A stretch of 64,000 bases of DNA from CAXXIC01 sp049315325 (GTDB lineage Bacteria > Bacteroidota > Bacteroidia > Bacteroidales > UBA7332), in NCBI GenBank assembly GCA_049315325.1, contig JBMOKJ010000011.1:33399-97398 (forward strand), given 5' to 3'. The notes under the pieces are model-generated. The model was not told the origin of the DNA, made no database searches, and saw only the letters and a list, made by a program, of their open reading frames with translations. Made by a program: the position numbers and the translations under genes. Positions 26,029-36,137 of this stretch are shown piece by piece; the stretch's first letter is position 1, and every line of letters starts with the position of its first letter.

Positions 26029-26210
26029 GTTGCATTTGAATAAAGTGTTTTTATTTGTTTAAAGCTTAAAACATTTGAAGTTACGTATTTATATCTAAAT
26101 TACGTGTTAAAAAGGTTTTTAAATAGATATATAAGAGATAATGCCCTTATTTACATCTATTTTTGGAAACAGTGGGAAAAAATGGGAAAAAGATATAGTT
26201 AAAACTTAGT

Positions 26211-26530
26211 CTATCGAGTTAGACCGATATGTTTTCCGTCAAAATTAGTGTAATAATTAAGAAAAGCATTTTGATTTACAAAGTCAATCAATTTTCGGAG
26301 GTATTCCGAATTGAATTTTTGATTTGGTTTTCAAAAATGAGAGTTTCTCGTTTTGTAGATAATCCTTCGAAATAGACTAATTCCCAAGGCATTTTTGTTG
26401 ATGCGTATTGGCTTTCTCCACGATTATGTTGTTAGAGACGATTAAATACAATTTGAGTATATCCTTTGTGAAAAGCTTTATCTTTTTCAGATTGAATAAT
26501 GTAAACGAAGTGCGGCAATGATTTTATCAT
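26211..26530 (-). pseudogene. GIY-YIG endonuclease relic
   Basis: Read from the ATG at 26,530 the translation is MIKSLPHFVYIIQSEKDKAF, then HKGYTQ, an in-frame TAA at codon 33, then QHNRGESQYASTKMPWELVY and an E-x3-K-like region. This is the order of motifs in small GIY-YIG domain proteins (normally about 80-100 residues). Near 26,300 the homology continues in another frame (SEYLRKLIDFVNQN, stop at 26,211), so there is also a frameshift. Two lesions make it non-functional. It lies just downstream of tRNA-Asp on the same strand. Confidence 0.8.
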
Positions 26531-26540
26531 TTATTTAAAC

Positions 26541-26572
26541 AAAAAAAGCTCTTCATTTCTGAAGAGCTTCTT
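26541..26572 (-). terminator. Rho-independent terminator after tRNA-Asp
   Basis: On the minus strand the stem AAGCTCTTC pairs with GAAGAGCTT across a six-base loop and is followed by a run of T. It starts within a few bases of the tRNA 3' end. Confidence 0.85.
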
Positions 26573-26574
26573 TG

Positions 26575-26648
26575 CGGTATGGACGGGACTCGAACCCGCG
26601 ACCCCCTGCGTGACAGGCAGGTATTCTAACCAGCTGAACTACCACACC
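26575..26648 (-). tRNA. tRNA-Asp (GTC)
   Basis: A 74-nt cloverleaf on the minus strand. Acceptor 5' GGTGTGG pairs with CCATACC plus discriminator G, the D arm is TTCAGCTGGTTAGAA, the anticodon loop is CTGTCAC with anticodon GTC, and the T arm has GGTTCGAGTCC. CCA is not encoded. The promoter is typical for the phylum: minus-strand TATCTTTG at 26,677-26,684 and TTG at 26,706-26,708. Confidence 0.97.
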
Positions 26649-26762
26649 GTGGAGCATTGATTTCTCAATTGCGATGCAAAGATAGATTTGTTTTTTTTAT
26701 CCTGCAAGCGTTTATTGAAAATTTTTCTTTATTTTTGGAAAGCTATAAACTTAAAATAGCCG

Positions 26763-29700
26763 ATGAATACAATGGAAATCGATAAATCGACTCTTATCTC
26801 TTTGTATAATAGCACAATGGAAAAATTTCCAGATGCTGTTGCGGTAAGAGGTGATTTCTTTTCTTTTTCGTATAAAGAGTTTTTTAATGCGAGTTGTCAC
26901 TGTCACTTGCAGCTTTCGAAAGCTGGAGTAAGGGATGGTGAGATTGTGGGATTGATGTTAGAACGTTCTGCAGAGATGTTGATTGGGATTTTTGGTGCAC
27001 TACGCAAAGGGTGTGCGTATTTGCCGATCGATCCTTCAAATCCCCACAAACGTACGATTTCAATACTTAGTGATGCAGATGTGAAATTTGTGATTACGCA
27101 ATCACATCTTGTAAATCAAGTTAAAGATCTTGGGTTTGTGCCTATCGTTCCTACTATCAATATTTCGACTCCATCTGCAATTCCACCATCTGATGTTTAT
27201 GCTGATTCTACTGCTTACATATTGTTTACAAGTGGATCGACAGGTAAACCGAAAGGGGTGGTTGTGGCACATTCTTCGGTTGTTAACTTAATTGAATACA
27301 TTCAGGCAAGATATCCGCTCGAAAAAGGCGATGTCGTACTGCTAAAATCGCCATACACATTCGATGGCTCAGTCTGGGAGTTGTTTGGATGGATATTGAT
27401 GGGAGGCACGCTCTATATTGCCAATCCTGGAGCTGAAAAAGATGTCGTTGCGCTCACGCAAATTATTCGCAAAGAGAAAATCAATTTCTTATTCTTTGTT
27501 CCCTCGATGTTGGGAGCGTTTCTCGATTATTGCGCGGCAATAAACGATAGTGAAGCCTTCTCTTCGTTGAAGTGGGTGTCGGTGGGTGGCGAAGTGTTGC
27601 CTGTGCCAATGGTAAACCGATTCTACGAATTACTTGATGCCGCGAAAGCTCGTCTGATTAATGTTTATGGCCCTACAGAGACAACGGTCTATGCCACCAC
27701 ATATCTCTGCTCTCCTAATCAAACGGATGCTAAAATTCCGATTGGTGAGGCTGTTTCTAATGATTATATCTATATTCTCGACGAAAATTTGAAAGCAGTT
27801 GCTGCTGGTGATGAAGGAGAAATCTGCATCGGTGGAGCAGGAGTCGCAAAAGGTTATCTAAATAGACCCGAACTGACTGCGGAGCGATTTGTGGCCGATC
27901 CGTTTGTGACAGGTGGTGTGATGTATCGAACCGGAGATATTGGTCGTCGGCTCGAAAATGGATTATTTGATTTTATTGGAAGGCGCGATTTTCAAGTCAA
28001 ATTACGTGGTCAACGCATCGAATTGGGTGAAATAGAATATGCTTTGCAACAAATTCCTGAGTTAAGCGAAAGCATTGTTGTCTTATCGAAAGATAGATTT
28101 GGAGACGATTGTATTGTGGCTTATCTGCGACCAAAGGTGCTAAGCCATATAGAATCCGATAACCAATTCTACATGGCGGATAGCGAGTTTGTATCGATGA
28201 TTGTTTCGAAGCTCAGCCGTTATCTGACCTCATTTATGATTCCCGCTGAATTTGTGATTTGTAGGGCGTTTCCATTGACCGCGAATGGAAAAATAGACCG
28301 CACAGCATTGATTCCGATTGCGGAGTTGACCAACGATAGGCAGGTTACTGATTTTGTTCCTCACAATGACATAGAAAAACGCGTTGTTGAAATTTGGTGC
28401 GAGGTGTTGGGTCGCAAACGCGTTGGCGAAGAGGATGAGTTCTTTCGCACAGGAGGTCATTCGCTGAAAGCTATTCAGGTGATTTCGTCGATCATCAAAG
28501 CATTTGGTTGCCAAATTTCGTTGAAAGAGTTCTACAATAAGTTGACAATTGGTAAGTTGTGTCGATTAGTTGAAATGGGTATTGCCGATGAATCGACAAC
28601 AGAACAGATTGAGAAAAACGATTCTGATGCTACTGAATTCCCACTCACTCCGGTTCAAACCGAGATGTGGGTTGTCAATAATTTTGATGAAACAGGGCTA
28701 ACCCATAATATTCAAATCGAATTCAAATTGAGTGGGAATATCGATGTTCCTTTTTTTGAGCAAAAATTGAGGGAGACGATCTTGGCCGAAGAGGCTTTTC
28801 GATCGACCTTTCCGTCAGTCGATGGTCATCCGATACAGAAAGTCCATTCGACAGTAAATTTTGGCATTCCGTTTGATAATCTATCGGCATTGAGCCACAA
28901 TGATCGAAATGAGGCGTTTGAGAGTATTGTTTTGGATAATGGGAACGTGAGATTTATGCTCGAAAAGTTGCCGCTCTTTTCATTTCGCCTCATAAAATAT
29001 GCGACAGATGACTATCGATTGTTGCTATCGATTCATCACCTTATTTTCGACGGTTGGTCACTTAATCTTTTTATGAAAAGGTTGCACCAACGTCTGTTGG
29101 GTATTGCTCCCGAAACATCGGCAAACCGCAATGGTGATTATGCTTTGTGGTTGAAAAATCGTTTGAAAACGGGAGTGAAAGCGCAAGAACTTGAGTTTTG
29201 GAAACAGCGATTGAGCGGTATTCCGGAGCGAATTACATTGCCACTAAAGCCCAATTGCAATTTGGCGAAAGCCGGTAGGTATGGCAATCGCCACTGGTGG
29301 AGTATGCCGAAGGCGACCACTGCGGCTATCGATCAATTGGCTCTGCAATTAGGTGTTACACCTTTCGTGGTCGTAATGAGTGCATTTCAGATGGTTTTGA
29401 GCAGCGCATCGGGGCAGAACGATGTGGTGGTGGGCACGCCGTTTGCCAATCGCTCGCATCCATTGGTGAACGATCTGATTGGTTATTTCACCAATATGGT
29501 GAGCATTCGCACGAAAATAGATCCAAAGGTTTCACTTCGAGCGTTGATTGAGGCTTGCAACGAGATTTCGATTGATGCGTTTTCGCATGCTTCCGTGCCT
29601 TTTGGAGAGGTGGCGAAACACATTGGTGGCAACTTCGTTGTGGATAAAAATCCGATTTATCAGGTTATTTTTGTGATGCAAAATTGGCCACACGAACAAT

Positions 29701-32700
29701 TTTCCACGCCTGAATTTAGCCTGACACAAAAAGAGATTGGGAATCGCACCAGTAAAATAGATCTCTTGCTCAATGTGGAGCTGGTGGACGATGCCTACAC
29801 TTGTTGGTTGGAATTCGATACAATGCTTTACCGCAAAGAGTTTATCGGTCATCTATCGTCAGGTATTGGTTTTGTCTTGAATTCAATGCTAGAATCTGTC
29901 GATAATTCGTTGTCTGACGTTTTGGACGGATTGTCGACAATCATTGCTCCGGCTTCGCAGTTTTCGGCGATATTGGTTGGCGAAGGATCGTTGCTGATGC
30001 AGTGTCTGGATGTTTTGTTAAGCCATAATATCGCCATAAAGTCGATAGTGACAACCGATTTGGCGACTATGCATGCAGCACAGCGACACAAAATTTCTTG
30101 TTATTCGAATCCATCCGATTTGACTCAATTTGAATCGGTTGATTATATATTCAGTATCAACAATGGGTTGTTGTTGAACAGCGAATTTCTATCGTTTGCC
30201 AAAAAGGAGGCGATTAACTACCACGATTCGCCTTTGCCACGCTATGCTGGTATGTATGCCACCAATCAGGCATTGCTAAATGGAGAATCGGATTGGGCTG
30301 TGTCGTGGCATCGTATTGTTGATGAGATCGATGCGGGCGATATTCTCTATTCCGAGAAAGTAGATATTTACCCCGACGATACAGCTTTGTCGCTCAATAA
30401 CCGTTGCTTTGAGGTTTCTGTATGGAGTTTTTCCACACTTGTAGAGCGCTTGAAATCGGGAACATTGACTATTCGTCCTCAGAATAAGGCCCATCGAACC
30501 TATTTCGGATTGTCGCATCGCCCAGAATCGATGGGATTGATGCAATGGGATCGATCGTCAGACGAATTAAGTGCATTGTTACGCGCTTGCAATACCGGCG
30601 ATTATCTCGATAACGAGTTTTTGATGCCTTCGATAGTGCTTAATGGAAAACTCTATTTTGTGGCGAAAGCTAGTGTGCGAAAAGGTAATTTTGGTGCTGA
30701 GGGAGAGGTGATTCGTTATAAAAAATCGTGGGCGATTGCGTGTCGTGATGGTTGTGTCGTTTTCGATCGATTATACAACACTTTTTGTGAAGAGGTCGAT
30801 CTCGAGTCGATTTTCGAAGAAGGAATAATGCAGTTGAGCCCCGATATTGAGGCTATTCGTTCCATAGGATCGAAATATCGGAAATTGGCAAAATACGAAG
30901 CGTTTTGGCGAAATCTGCTTCAGCGCAGTGATTTTTTGTCCTCGCCTTGCGTGAGTAGCTCGTTGTCGGCGGAATTTGAGCTTCCATTGACTATTTTTGA
31001 TCAGGCAAAACAATATACAAAAAGCTCACTTTTCGCTACGGTAGCAACATTTGCTTCACTTTTTGCACTGAAAATGAGTCATCGCTCCGATGGTTTGGTC
31101 GCTGTTCTGCGGTCGGATGATGAACTTCAAAATGAATTTGATTATAACTATTTTTCGAAGTGGGTTCCCTTTTACGTCGCAATCGACGACAATGACACGT
31201 TGGAAATGTCTTTGCTAAAGCAAGTTGCACATTTTGAGGAAATAGAACGAGCCCAAGCGTTTTGTTCAAATATTTGCTTACGTTCTTCGTCTCTTCGAGG
31301 GTATTGCACTAGTTTTCCTTCCATTGTGATAGCCGAAGAGCGAGCCGAAATTCCTTTGAGGAATTCTGATAATCTTATTTTTATTGTTGGCAATCAGCGA
31401 ATTTCTATTCGTGGAGCTTCCGAGTCTGTGGTCAAAGCTTTTGCCGCTTTTGTAGAAAAGGCAATAATGAATCTTCAGACTGAGACGAAATTGCTTCCGC
31501 TATTCTCTCTCGCGGATGCTAGGCGCTCATTTTCGGTCATCAATTCGCCAGTTTCAGAACCGTTGCCCAAGCGAGATGTTCTTTTTCTATTTTGGCAAAC
31601 TGTGGATGTCTATCCAAATCAAACGGTGATTTACGATCAAGGGAATACTATTAACTATAAGCGTTTTGGTGACGATGTGCGTCGATTGTCGAGTGCGTTG
31701 CTGTCAAGGGGCGTTGTGCCCGGAAGTGTTGTGGCGGTTTCAATTGAACGCTCTTACGAATACTTTTTATCGATACTTTCGGTATTGAGTTGTGGCGCTG
31801 CTTTTTTGCCCATCGACCCAATTTTGTCGCTTGAGCGACGGCGTTTTATGGTTGAAGATGCCAATGCTGTTTTGGTGCTTTCTAACGGAACAGATGAGTC
31901 TATCGCCGAAGGTGTTCCGACAGTTGATCTCGAAAAAATACATTTGGATGAAGTTATTCCATCTGCTCTGCCAGAGATTGATTTGCAGGAGCTTGCCTAT
32001 ATTATTTACACAAGTGGATCGACAGGAATGCCTAAAGGCGTTAAGATTGATCGGTCTGCGCTTGCGAACTTTATATCAGCCGCAATGTCGCTCTACGATG
32101 TTTCGCCGGAAGATCGCATTCTGCAATTCTCCAATTTGTCTTTCGACGCCTCCATCGAAGAGATATTTTTAGCATTTTCGACGGGTGCATCGCTTTACCT
32201 GCGCAACGAGAGTTTACTGTCGCCAGCCGAATTTATAAACTTTACCATCGAACATTCAATCTCCGTTTGGGATTTGCCCACTGCGTTTTGGCGACAAATT
32301 GTGGCTTACGATGGTTATCTTGAGGCTGTAGAAACGCTTCCTCTTCGTTTGGTGATTATTGGTGGCGAAGCGGTCACTTTGACCGATGTGGAATCGTGGG
32401 CATCCAAAACGCCGATGCATCGATTGTTTAATACTTATGGGCCGACAGAGACAACAGTGGTGGCACTGGCGCACGAAATCATTTCTACCGTGCGCTACTC
32501 GAAACACATTCCGCTGGGACGTCCGCTGTCGGGATATTTTGCACAGATTGTTGACGAGAATAGAGGAGTGTTGCCCGAAGGTATTATAGGAGAGCTGTTT
32601 GTGGGAGGAGAAAGCGTGTCGCAAGGTTACGTTTCGGCTTCCGATAGTCAGAGTCAGGCATTCGATCTGATGACTTTGCCCAACGGTGCACAAATAAATG

Positions 32701-34196
32701 GCTATAAAACGGGAGACTTAGTATTTTCTGATTCTGATGGGTTGGTCTATTATGTCGGACGAAAGGACGAGCAGGTGAAGATTCGTGGATTTAGAATTGA
32801 ACCCGAAGGAATTGCTCAGCATATATGCAAAATTGATGAGGTTGAAGATTGTGCCGTAATTGCATTTAAGCGAAAATCAGGTGAAAAATCGTTAGCTGCA
32901 TTTTATACAACGCGCAATTCGAAGAGCATAGAAAGCTCAAAAATTAAGGAGGTTCTTTTTGACAAGATTCCTAACTATATGATTCCACAGCTTTTTCAGC
33001 AACTCGACTTTATTCCCCTCACTTCGAATGGTAAGGTAGATAAGCGAATTCTTGAGCAGCATGCCTATGAAATGACACTCTTGAAAAAAAGAGGGCGAGT
33101 TGGTTTTTTGTCGAACGACAACCTACAGACAAACGAAGGCGAATCGGAGTATCGTACTAAAATGGATGAGAATGCAATACAGTTGCTTAATATAGTGCAT
33201 CAATTATCTGGCGACGGCGAAATTGGGTTTGAACACGATTTGCTGTTTAGTGGCTTTGATTCGCTGAAATTTATACGGCTGATTGTTGAGGTTGAGAGCG
33301 TCTTTGGAATTCGTCTTTCGATTTCGGATATATACAAATACCCGACTGTCGGCGAGCTTGCGCAAGTAATTTTAGACCATAAATCAATCGCAGGCAGTGA
33401 TATTATTACCTGTATTCGTGAAGGAAAATCGGGCGAGACACCGCTCTGCTTGATTTGGGGAGCAGGCCAGCAAGTGCTTCAATTCAACGATCTTGCCTTG
33501 TATTTAGACCCCAATTTACCCGTGTATGTTTTGCATGCACCAATTGTTAATGGCGAAGTTGATATTCCCGATACGTTAGAGGCACTGGCTTGGCTCTATG
33601 TAAACGAAATTGAACGCCTGTTTCCAATGCAAAGAGTACATTTGGCGGGTTATTCGTTTGGCGGATTTGTAGTTTATGAAATGGCGAGATTGATGCTGTC
33701 AAAAGGTTTTCCATTCGACAAATTATTTGTGCTCGATGCCAGTTCGGTATTTGTGAAATACGAAGATCAGCTCAGTTTTCTTTATAAAACGGTCGTTATA
33801 CGCTACAAACTCCTTTGGTTGTTGACACGTAGCCCGTTGAAACAGTTTTTCACGATTATCAAAAATATCAGGGAGATAATAACAGTTTTCCGCATTAAAC
33901 AGCGAATCATAGAAGATCATATACACAGTGAAGAGACACCGCTCGAGTTTAATGAGTTACTACAACACAAAGCTGAGGAGCTGACTCACCAATATGTGAT
34001 TAGGCCTTTGAAAATTGAGATTTTTTTGCTGACATCGAAGTCTCACATAAAATTTGGCGGTCTTCGAATGCGTTGGCAGCGGTATGCAAAATTGGGAGTA
34101 AGGCCTTATTTTATAAAGAGTTATCATGCCGAAATATTTTCGAAAGCGAATATCGAAAAGGTGGCTCATTGGTTTAATGATTGCTTGAGAAAATGA
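26763..34196 (+). CDS. two-module non-ribosomal peptide synthetase with internal formyltransferase (A-T-C-F-C'-A-T-TE)
   Basis: A 2,477-residue megasynthase. Order by motifs: adenylation A1 about 20-470 (ILFTSGSTGKPKG, VYGPTETT, YRTGDIG); carrier T1 with Ser near 567 (GGHSLKA); condensation about 620-1040 (SIHHLIFDGWS); formyltransferase about 1085-1330 with Asn, His and Asp of INYHDSPLPR and DEIDAGDILY; a 200-residue part resembling the second half of a condensation domain; A2 about 1560-2060 (IIYTSGSTGMPKG, TYGPTETT); T2 with Ser near 2167 (FDSLKF); thioesterase 2210-2477 (GYSFGG). By eye the A2 pocket reads D-A-E-T-I-G-T-V-V-K, which I recall as resembling lysine-type codes; A1 is unassigned. 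A formylated dipeptide-like product is inferred. ATP-dependent, cytoplasmic, needs the PPTase encoded next. Confidence 0.92.
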   Translation: MNTMEIDKSTLISLYNSTMEKFPDAVAVRGDFFSFSYKEFFNASCHCHLQLSKAGVRDGEIVGLMLERSAEMLIGIFGALRKGCAYLPIDPSNPHKRTISILSDADVKFVITQSHLVNQVKDLGFVPIVPTINISTPSAIPPSDVYADSTAYILFTSGSTGKPKGVVVAHSSVVNLIEYIQARYPLEKGDVVLLKSPYTFDGSVWELFGWILMGGTLYIANPGAEKDVVALTQIIRKEKINFLFFVPSMLGAFLDYCAAINDSEAFSSLKWVSVGGEVLPVPMVNRFYELLDAAKARLINVYGPTETTVYATTYLCSPNQTDAKIPIGEAVSNDYIYILDENLKAVAAGDEGEICIGGAGVAKGYLNRPELTAERFVADPFVTGGVMYRTGDIGRRLENGLFDFIGRRDFQVKLRGQRIELGEIEYALQQIPELSESIVVLSKDRFGDDCIVAYLRPKVLSHIESDNQFYMADSEFVSMIVSKLSRYLTSFMIPAEFVICRAFPLTANGKIDRTALIPIAELTNDRQVTDFVPHNDIEKRVVEIWCEVLGRKRVGEEDEFFRTGGHSLKAIQVISSIIKAFGCQISLKEFYNKLTIGKLCRLVEMGIADESTTEQIEKNDSDATEFPLTPVQTEMWVVNNFDETGLTHNIQIEFKLSGNIDVPFFEQKLRETILAEEAFRSTFPSVDGHPIQKVHSTVNFGIPFDNLSALSHNDRNEAFESIVLDNGNVRFMLEKLPLFSFRLIKYATDDYRLLLSIHHLIFDGWSLNLFMKRLHQRLLGIAPETSANRNGDYALWLKNRLKTGVKAQELEFWKQRLSGIPERITLPLKPNCNLAKAGRYGNRHWWSMPKATTAAIDQLALQLGVTPFVVVMSAFQMVLSSASGQNDVVVGTPFANRSHPLVNDLIGYFTNMVSIRTKIDPKVSLRALIEACNEISIDAFSHASVPFGEVAKHIGGNFVVDKNPIYQVIFVMQNWPHEQFSTPEFSLTQKEIGNRTSKIDLLLNVELVDDAYTCWLEFDTMLYRKEFIGHLSSGIGFVLNSMLESVDNSLSDVLDGLSTIIAPASQFSAILVGEGSLLMQCLDVLLSHNIAIKSIVTTDLATMHAAQRHKISCYSNPSDLTQFESVDYIFSINNGLLLNSEFLSFAKKEAINYHDSPLPRYAGMYATNQALLNGESDWAVSWHRIVDEIDAGDILYSEKVDIYPDDTALSLNNRCFEVSVWSFSTLVERLKSGTLTIRPQNKAHRTYFGLSHRPESMGLMQWDRSSDELSALLRACNTGDYLDNEFLMPSIVLNGKLYFVAKASVRKGNFGAEGEVIRYKKSWAIACRDGCVVFDRLYNTFCEEVDLESIFEEGIMQLSPDIEAIRSIGSKYRKLAKYEAFWRNLLQRSDFLSSPCVSSSLSAEFELPLTIFDQAKQYTKSSLFATVATFASLFALKMSHRSDGLVAVLRSDDELQNEFDYNYFSKWVPFYVAIDDNDTLEMSLLKQVAHFEEIERAQAFCSNICLRSSSLRGYCTSFPSIVIAEERAEIPLRNSDNLIFIVGNQRISIRGASESVVKAFAAFVEKAIMNLQTETKLLPLFSLADARRSFSVINSPVSEPLPKRDVLFLFWQTVDVYPNQTVIYDQGNTINYKRFGDDVRRLSSALLSRGVVPGSVVAVSIERSYEYFLSILSVLSCGAAFLPIDPILSLERRRFMVEDANAVLVLSNGTDESIAEGVPTVDLEKIHLDEVIPSALPEIDLQELAYIIYTSGSTGMPKGVKIDRSALANFISAAMSLYDVSPEDRILQFSNLSFDASIEEIFLAFSTGASLYLRNESLLSPAEFINFTIEHSISVWDLPTAFWRQIVAYDGYLEAVETLPLRLVIIGGEAVTLTDVESWASKTPMHRLFNTYGPTETTVVALAHEIISTVRYSKHIPLGRPLSGYFAQIVDENRGVLPEGIIGELFVGGESVSQGYVSASDSQSQAFDLMTLPNGAQINGYKTGDLVFSDSDGLVYYVGRKDEQVKIRGFRIEPEGIAQHICKIDEVEDCAVIAFKRKSGEKSLAAFYTTRNSKSIESSKIKEVLFDKIPNYMIPQLFQQLDFIPLTSNGKVDKRILEQHAYEMTLLKKRGRVGFLSNDNLQTNEGESEYRTKMDENAIQLLNIVHQLSGDGEIGFEHDLLFSGFDSLKFIRLIVEVESVFGIRLSISDIYKYPTVGELAQVILDHKSIAGSDIITCIREGKSGETPLCLIWGAGQQVLQFNDLALYLDPNLPVYVLHAPIVNGEVDIPDTLEALAWLYVNEIERLFPMQRVHLAGYSFGGFVVYEMARLMLSKGFPFDKLFVLDASSVFVKYEDQLSFLYKTVVIRYKLLWLLTRSPLKQFFTIIKNIREIITVFRIKQRIIEDHIHSEETPLEFNELLQHKAEELTHQYVIRPLKIEIFLLTSKSHIKFGGLRMRWQRYAKLGVRPYFIKSYHAEIFSKANIEKVAHWFNDCLRK

Positions 34197-34897
34197 GTGA
34201 AAGTATTAATTCAGTAGCTTGGCTAACGGTAGAATCTCTATCAGAGGAGTTGTTGGAAGACGTTGTTGTTTTCTATAGTAGTTCGTATGACATAGATTCA
34301 AATTACTATTTTAACCTTCTTTCCGATGAAGAGAAGCAAAAATCAACACGTTTTGCAAATGATGAACAACGTCGCACTTGGATACTTTCCCACGCATTTC
34401 TTAGGATTGTTTGCTCACATTATCTCAACAGGGAGCCAAATGAGATTGTATTTTCACAAAATGAGAATGGGAAACCATTTATTCAAGATTCTATATTGCA
34501 ATTTAATCTTTCGCACACAGAAACCGCGTTTTTAATTGCTGTTTCGAATCATACAGTTGGGATTGATTTGGAGCCAAAATCAGCAATAGCATTAGTAAAT
34601 GATGTCGCTGATTTCTGTTTCTCTGAAATTGAGAAGGTGTTTCTCAAATCATCTGAAGAATATTCTACTTTGGCCGTTTGGACAGCTAAAGAATCTTACT
34701 TAAAGGCAATTGGAGTGGGATTGGTGGATGATTTAAGGCTTATTAATGTTGTTGGAGATTCCCAAAATGTAATTTGTGAAAATGGATTTTCTTCTCAAAC
34801 GTTTTATTGTCCTAACGGTGAAATCTCGACAGTTGTGTATAGCCCTTTAATTACTAACGTGCAATTTTTCAAACTTCCGGCTACATTTCTTCTCTAA
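34193..34897 (+). CDS. 4'-phosphopantetheinyl transferase, Sfp type
   Basis: A 234-residue enzyme that moves phosphopantetheine from CoA onto carrier-domain serines. Motifs in order: FNLSHTETAFLIAV, VGIDLEPKSA (metal-binding Asp/Glu), FCFSEIEK and VWTAKESYLKAIGVGL. The ATG at 34,193 overlaps the NRPS stop (ATGA), so the two are translationally coupled; a TTG at 34,181 is a less likely start. The overlap shows that it serves the synthetase upstream, activating its two carrier domains. Confidence 0.96.
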   Translation: MSESINSVAWLTVESLSEELLEDVVVFYSSSYDIDSNYYFNLLSDEEKQKSTRFANDEQRRTWILSHAFLRIVCSHYLNREPNEIVFSQNENGKPFIQDSILQFNLSHTETAFLIAVSNHTVGIDLEPKSAIALVNDVADFCFSEIEKVFLKSSEEYSTLAVWTAKESYLKAIGVGLVDDLRLINVVGDSQNVICENGFSSQTFYCPNGEISTVVYSPLITNVQFFKLPATFLL

Positions 34898-35040
34898 ATT
34901 TTGTGCTGTTTAGTCTTTTTCCCTTCTGAAAATTGTCAGTATTCTCAATTTCATTTATTGGATTGCATCTGGTTTTACGAAAAAAAGCTACCTTTGTATT
35001 CTGCTGATATTCAGCAAGAGTGTTTTTAGTTTAGATTGTG

Positions 35041-36060
35041 ATGGAGAATATCAATTGGTCAGAGTTATCTTTTGGATACATTAAAACTGACTGCAATGTA
35101 AGGTGTAGTTTCAAAAATGGTGCTTGGGGAGAGTTGGAATATACTGATTCTGAATATATGCCTATGCACATTGCTGCCACTTGTTTGCACTATGGTCAAG
35201 AGGCATTTGAGGGCCTAAAGGCTTTTAGAGGTGCGGATGGTAAAATTCGAATTTTCAGAATGGAAGAAAATGCAAAGCGACTGCAAAGCACTTGCGATGG
35301 AATCCTAATGGAGAAATTTCCCATCGATAAGTTTTGTGAAGCTGCGGTTGGAATTGTTAAGAAAAATGAGCGTTTCGTGCCGCCTTATGGCAGTGGCGCA
35401 TCTCTCTACATTCGCCCATTGCTGATTGGTACGAGTGCACAAGTCGGTGTGAAAGCCGCAAAAGAGTATATGTTCTTAATTTTTGTCACGCCTGTTGGAC
35501 CATATTTCAAAGAAGGTTTTAAGCCAACTCCAGTTGTAATATTGAGAGAATACGACCGAGCTGCACCCCTTGGTACGGGAAAATACAAAGTAGGAGGGAA
35601 CTATGCCGCTAGTCTTACCGCAGGCGAAAAAGCACATGAATTGGGTTATTCGATGGTGTTGTATCTCGATGCTCGAGAGAAAAAATACGTCGATGAATGC
35701 GGTCCTGCCAATTTCTTTGGTATTAAGAATAATACTTATATTACGCCAAAATCTGATTCTATACTGCAGTCTATCACCAACGATAGTTTGATGAAAATAG
35801 CGCCATCGCTAGGTATAAGTGTTGAACAACGTCCAATTCCTGAAGCGGAATTGGCAACTTTTGAAGAAGCTGGAGCATGTGGAACGGCAGCTGTCATCAG
35901 TCCAATCCAGCGAATCGACGACTTATTGGCCAAAAAATCCTACATTTTCTCAAAAAATGGAAAAGCAGGACCAGTTTCTGAAAGATTATACACTAAATTG
36001 CGAGGAATCCAACTTGGTGAAGAGCCAGATGATTATGGATTTATAACGATTGTGGAGTAG
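35041..36060 (+). CDS. ilvE: branched-chain amino acid aminotransferase
   Basis: A 339-residue class IV PLP aminotransferase of the BCAT2-like group, cytoplasmic. Signatures: HYGQEAFEGLKAFRG near residue 55, GSGASLYIRPLLIGT, and the PLP-lysine region GTGKYKVGGNYAASL around residue 185, with DECGPANFFGI and EAGACGTAAVISPI. It makes valine, leucine and isoleucine from their keto acids. I prefer the ATG at 35,041 to the GTG one codon earlier. It lies 143 bp after the PPTase gene with a TAccTTTG box at 34,989, so it may be separately transcribed; a role in feeding the NRPS is possible but not shown. Confidence 0.95.
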   Translation: MENINWSELSFGYIKTDCNVRCSFKNGAWGELEYTDSEYMPMHIAATCLHYGQEAFEGLKAFRGADGKIRIFRMEENAKRLQSTCDGILMEKFPIDKFCEAAVGIVKKNERFVPPYGSGASLYIRPLLIGTSAQVGVKAAKEYMFLIFVTPVGPYFKEGFKPTPVVILREYDRAAPLGTGKYKVGGNYAASLTAGEKAHELGYSMVLYLDAREKKYVDECGPANFFGIKNNTYITPKSDSILQSITNDSLMKIAPSLGISVEQRPIPEAELATFEEAGACGTAAVISPIQRIDDLLAKKSYIFSKNGKAGPVSERLYTKLRGIQLGEEPDDYGFITIVE

Positions 36061-36078
36061 GAATTCTTGTTAAAACAG

Positions 36079-36122
36079 AAAAAGTCGCAAATGCACCTTG
36101 AATTGGTTATTTGCGACTTTTG
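36079..36122. terminator. Bidirectional hairpin terminator
   Basis: AAAAGTCGCAAAT pairs with ATTTGCGACTTTT around a loop of about 16 bases, with A-rich and T-rich flanks, between the convergent ilvE and cytidylyltransferase-kinase genes. Confidence 0.85.
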
Positions 36123-36137
36123 TTTTAATAGCGAATT

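Noticed and set aside
26080..26106. Weak sixth direct-repeat operator upstream of AraC paralogue 2 (TTACG boxes)
   Set aside because: Spacing is 19 bp and not 21, and no -7 box fits at the constant distance; kept only as a remark in the gene entry.
26163..26192. Short repeats GTGGGAAAAAATGGGAAAAA
   Set aside because: Simple A-rich repetition without further structure.
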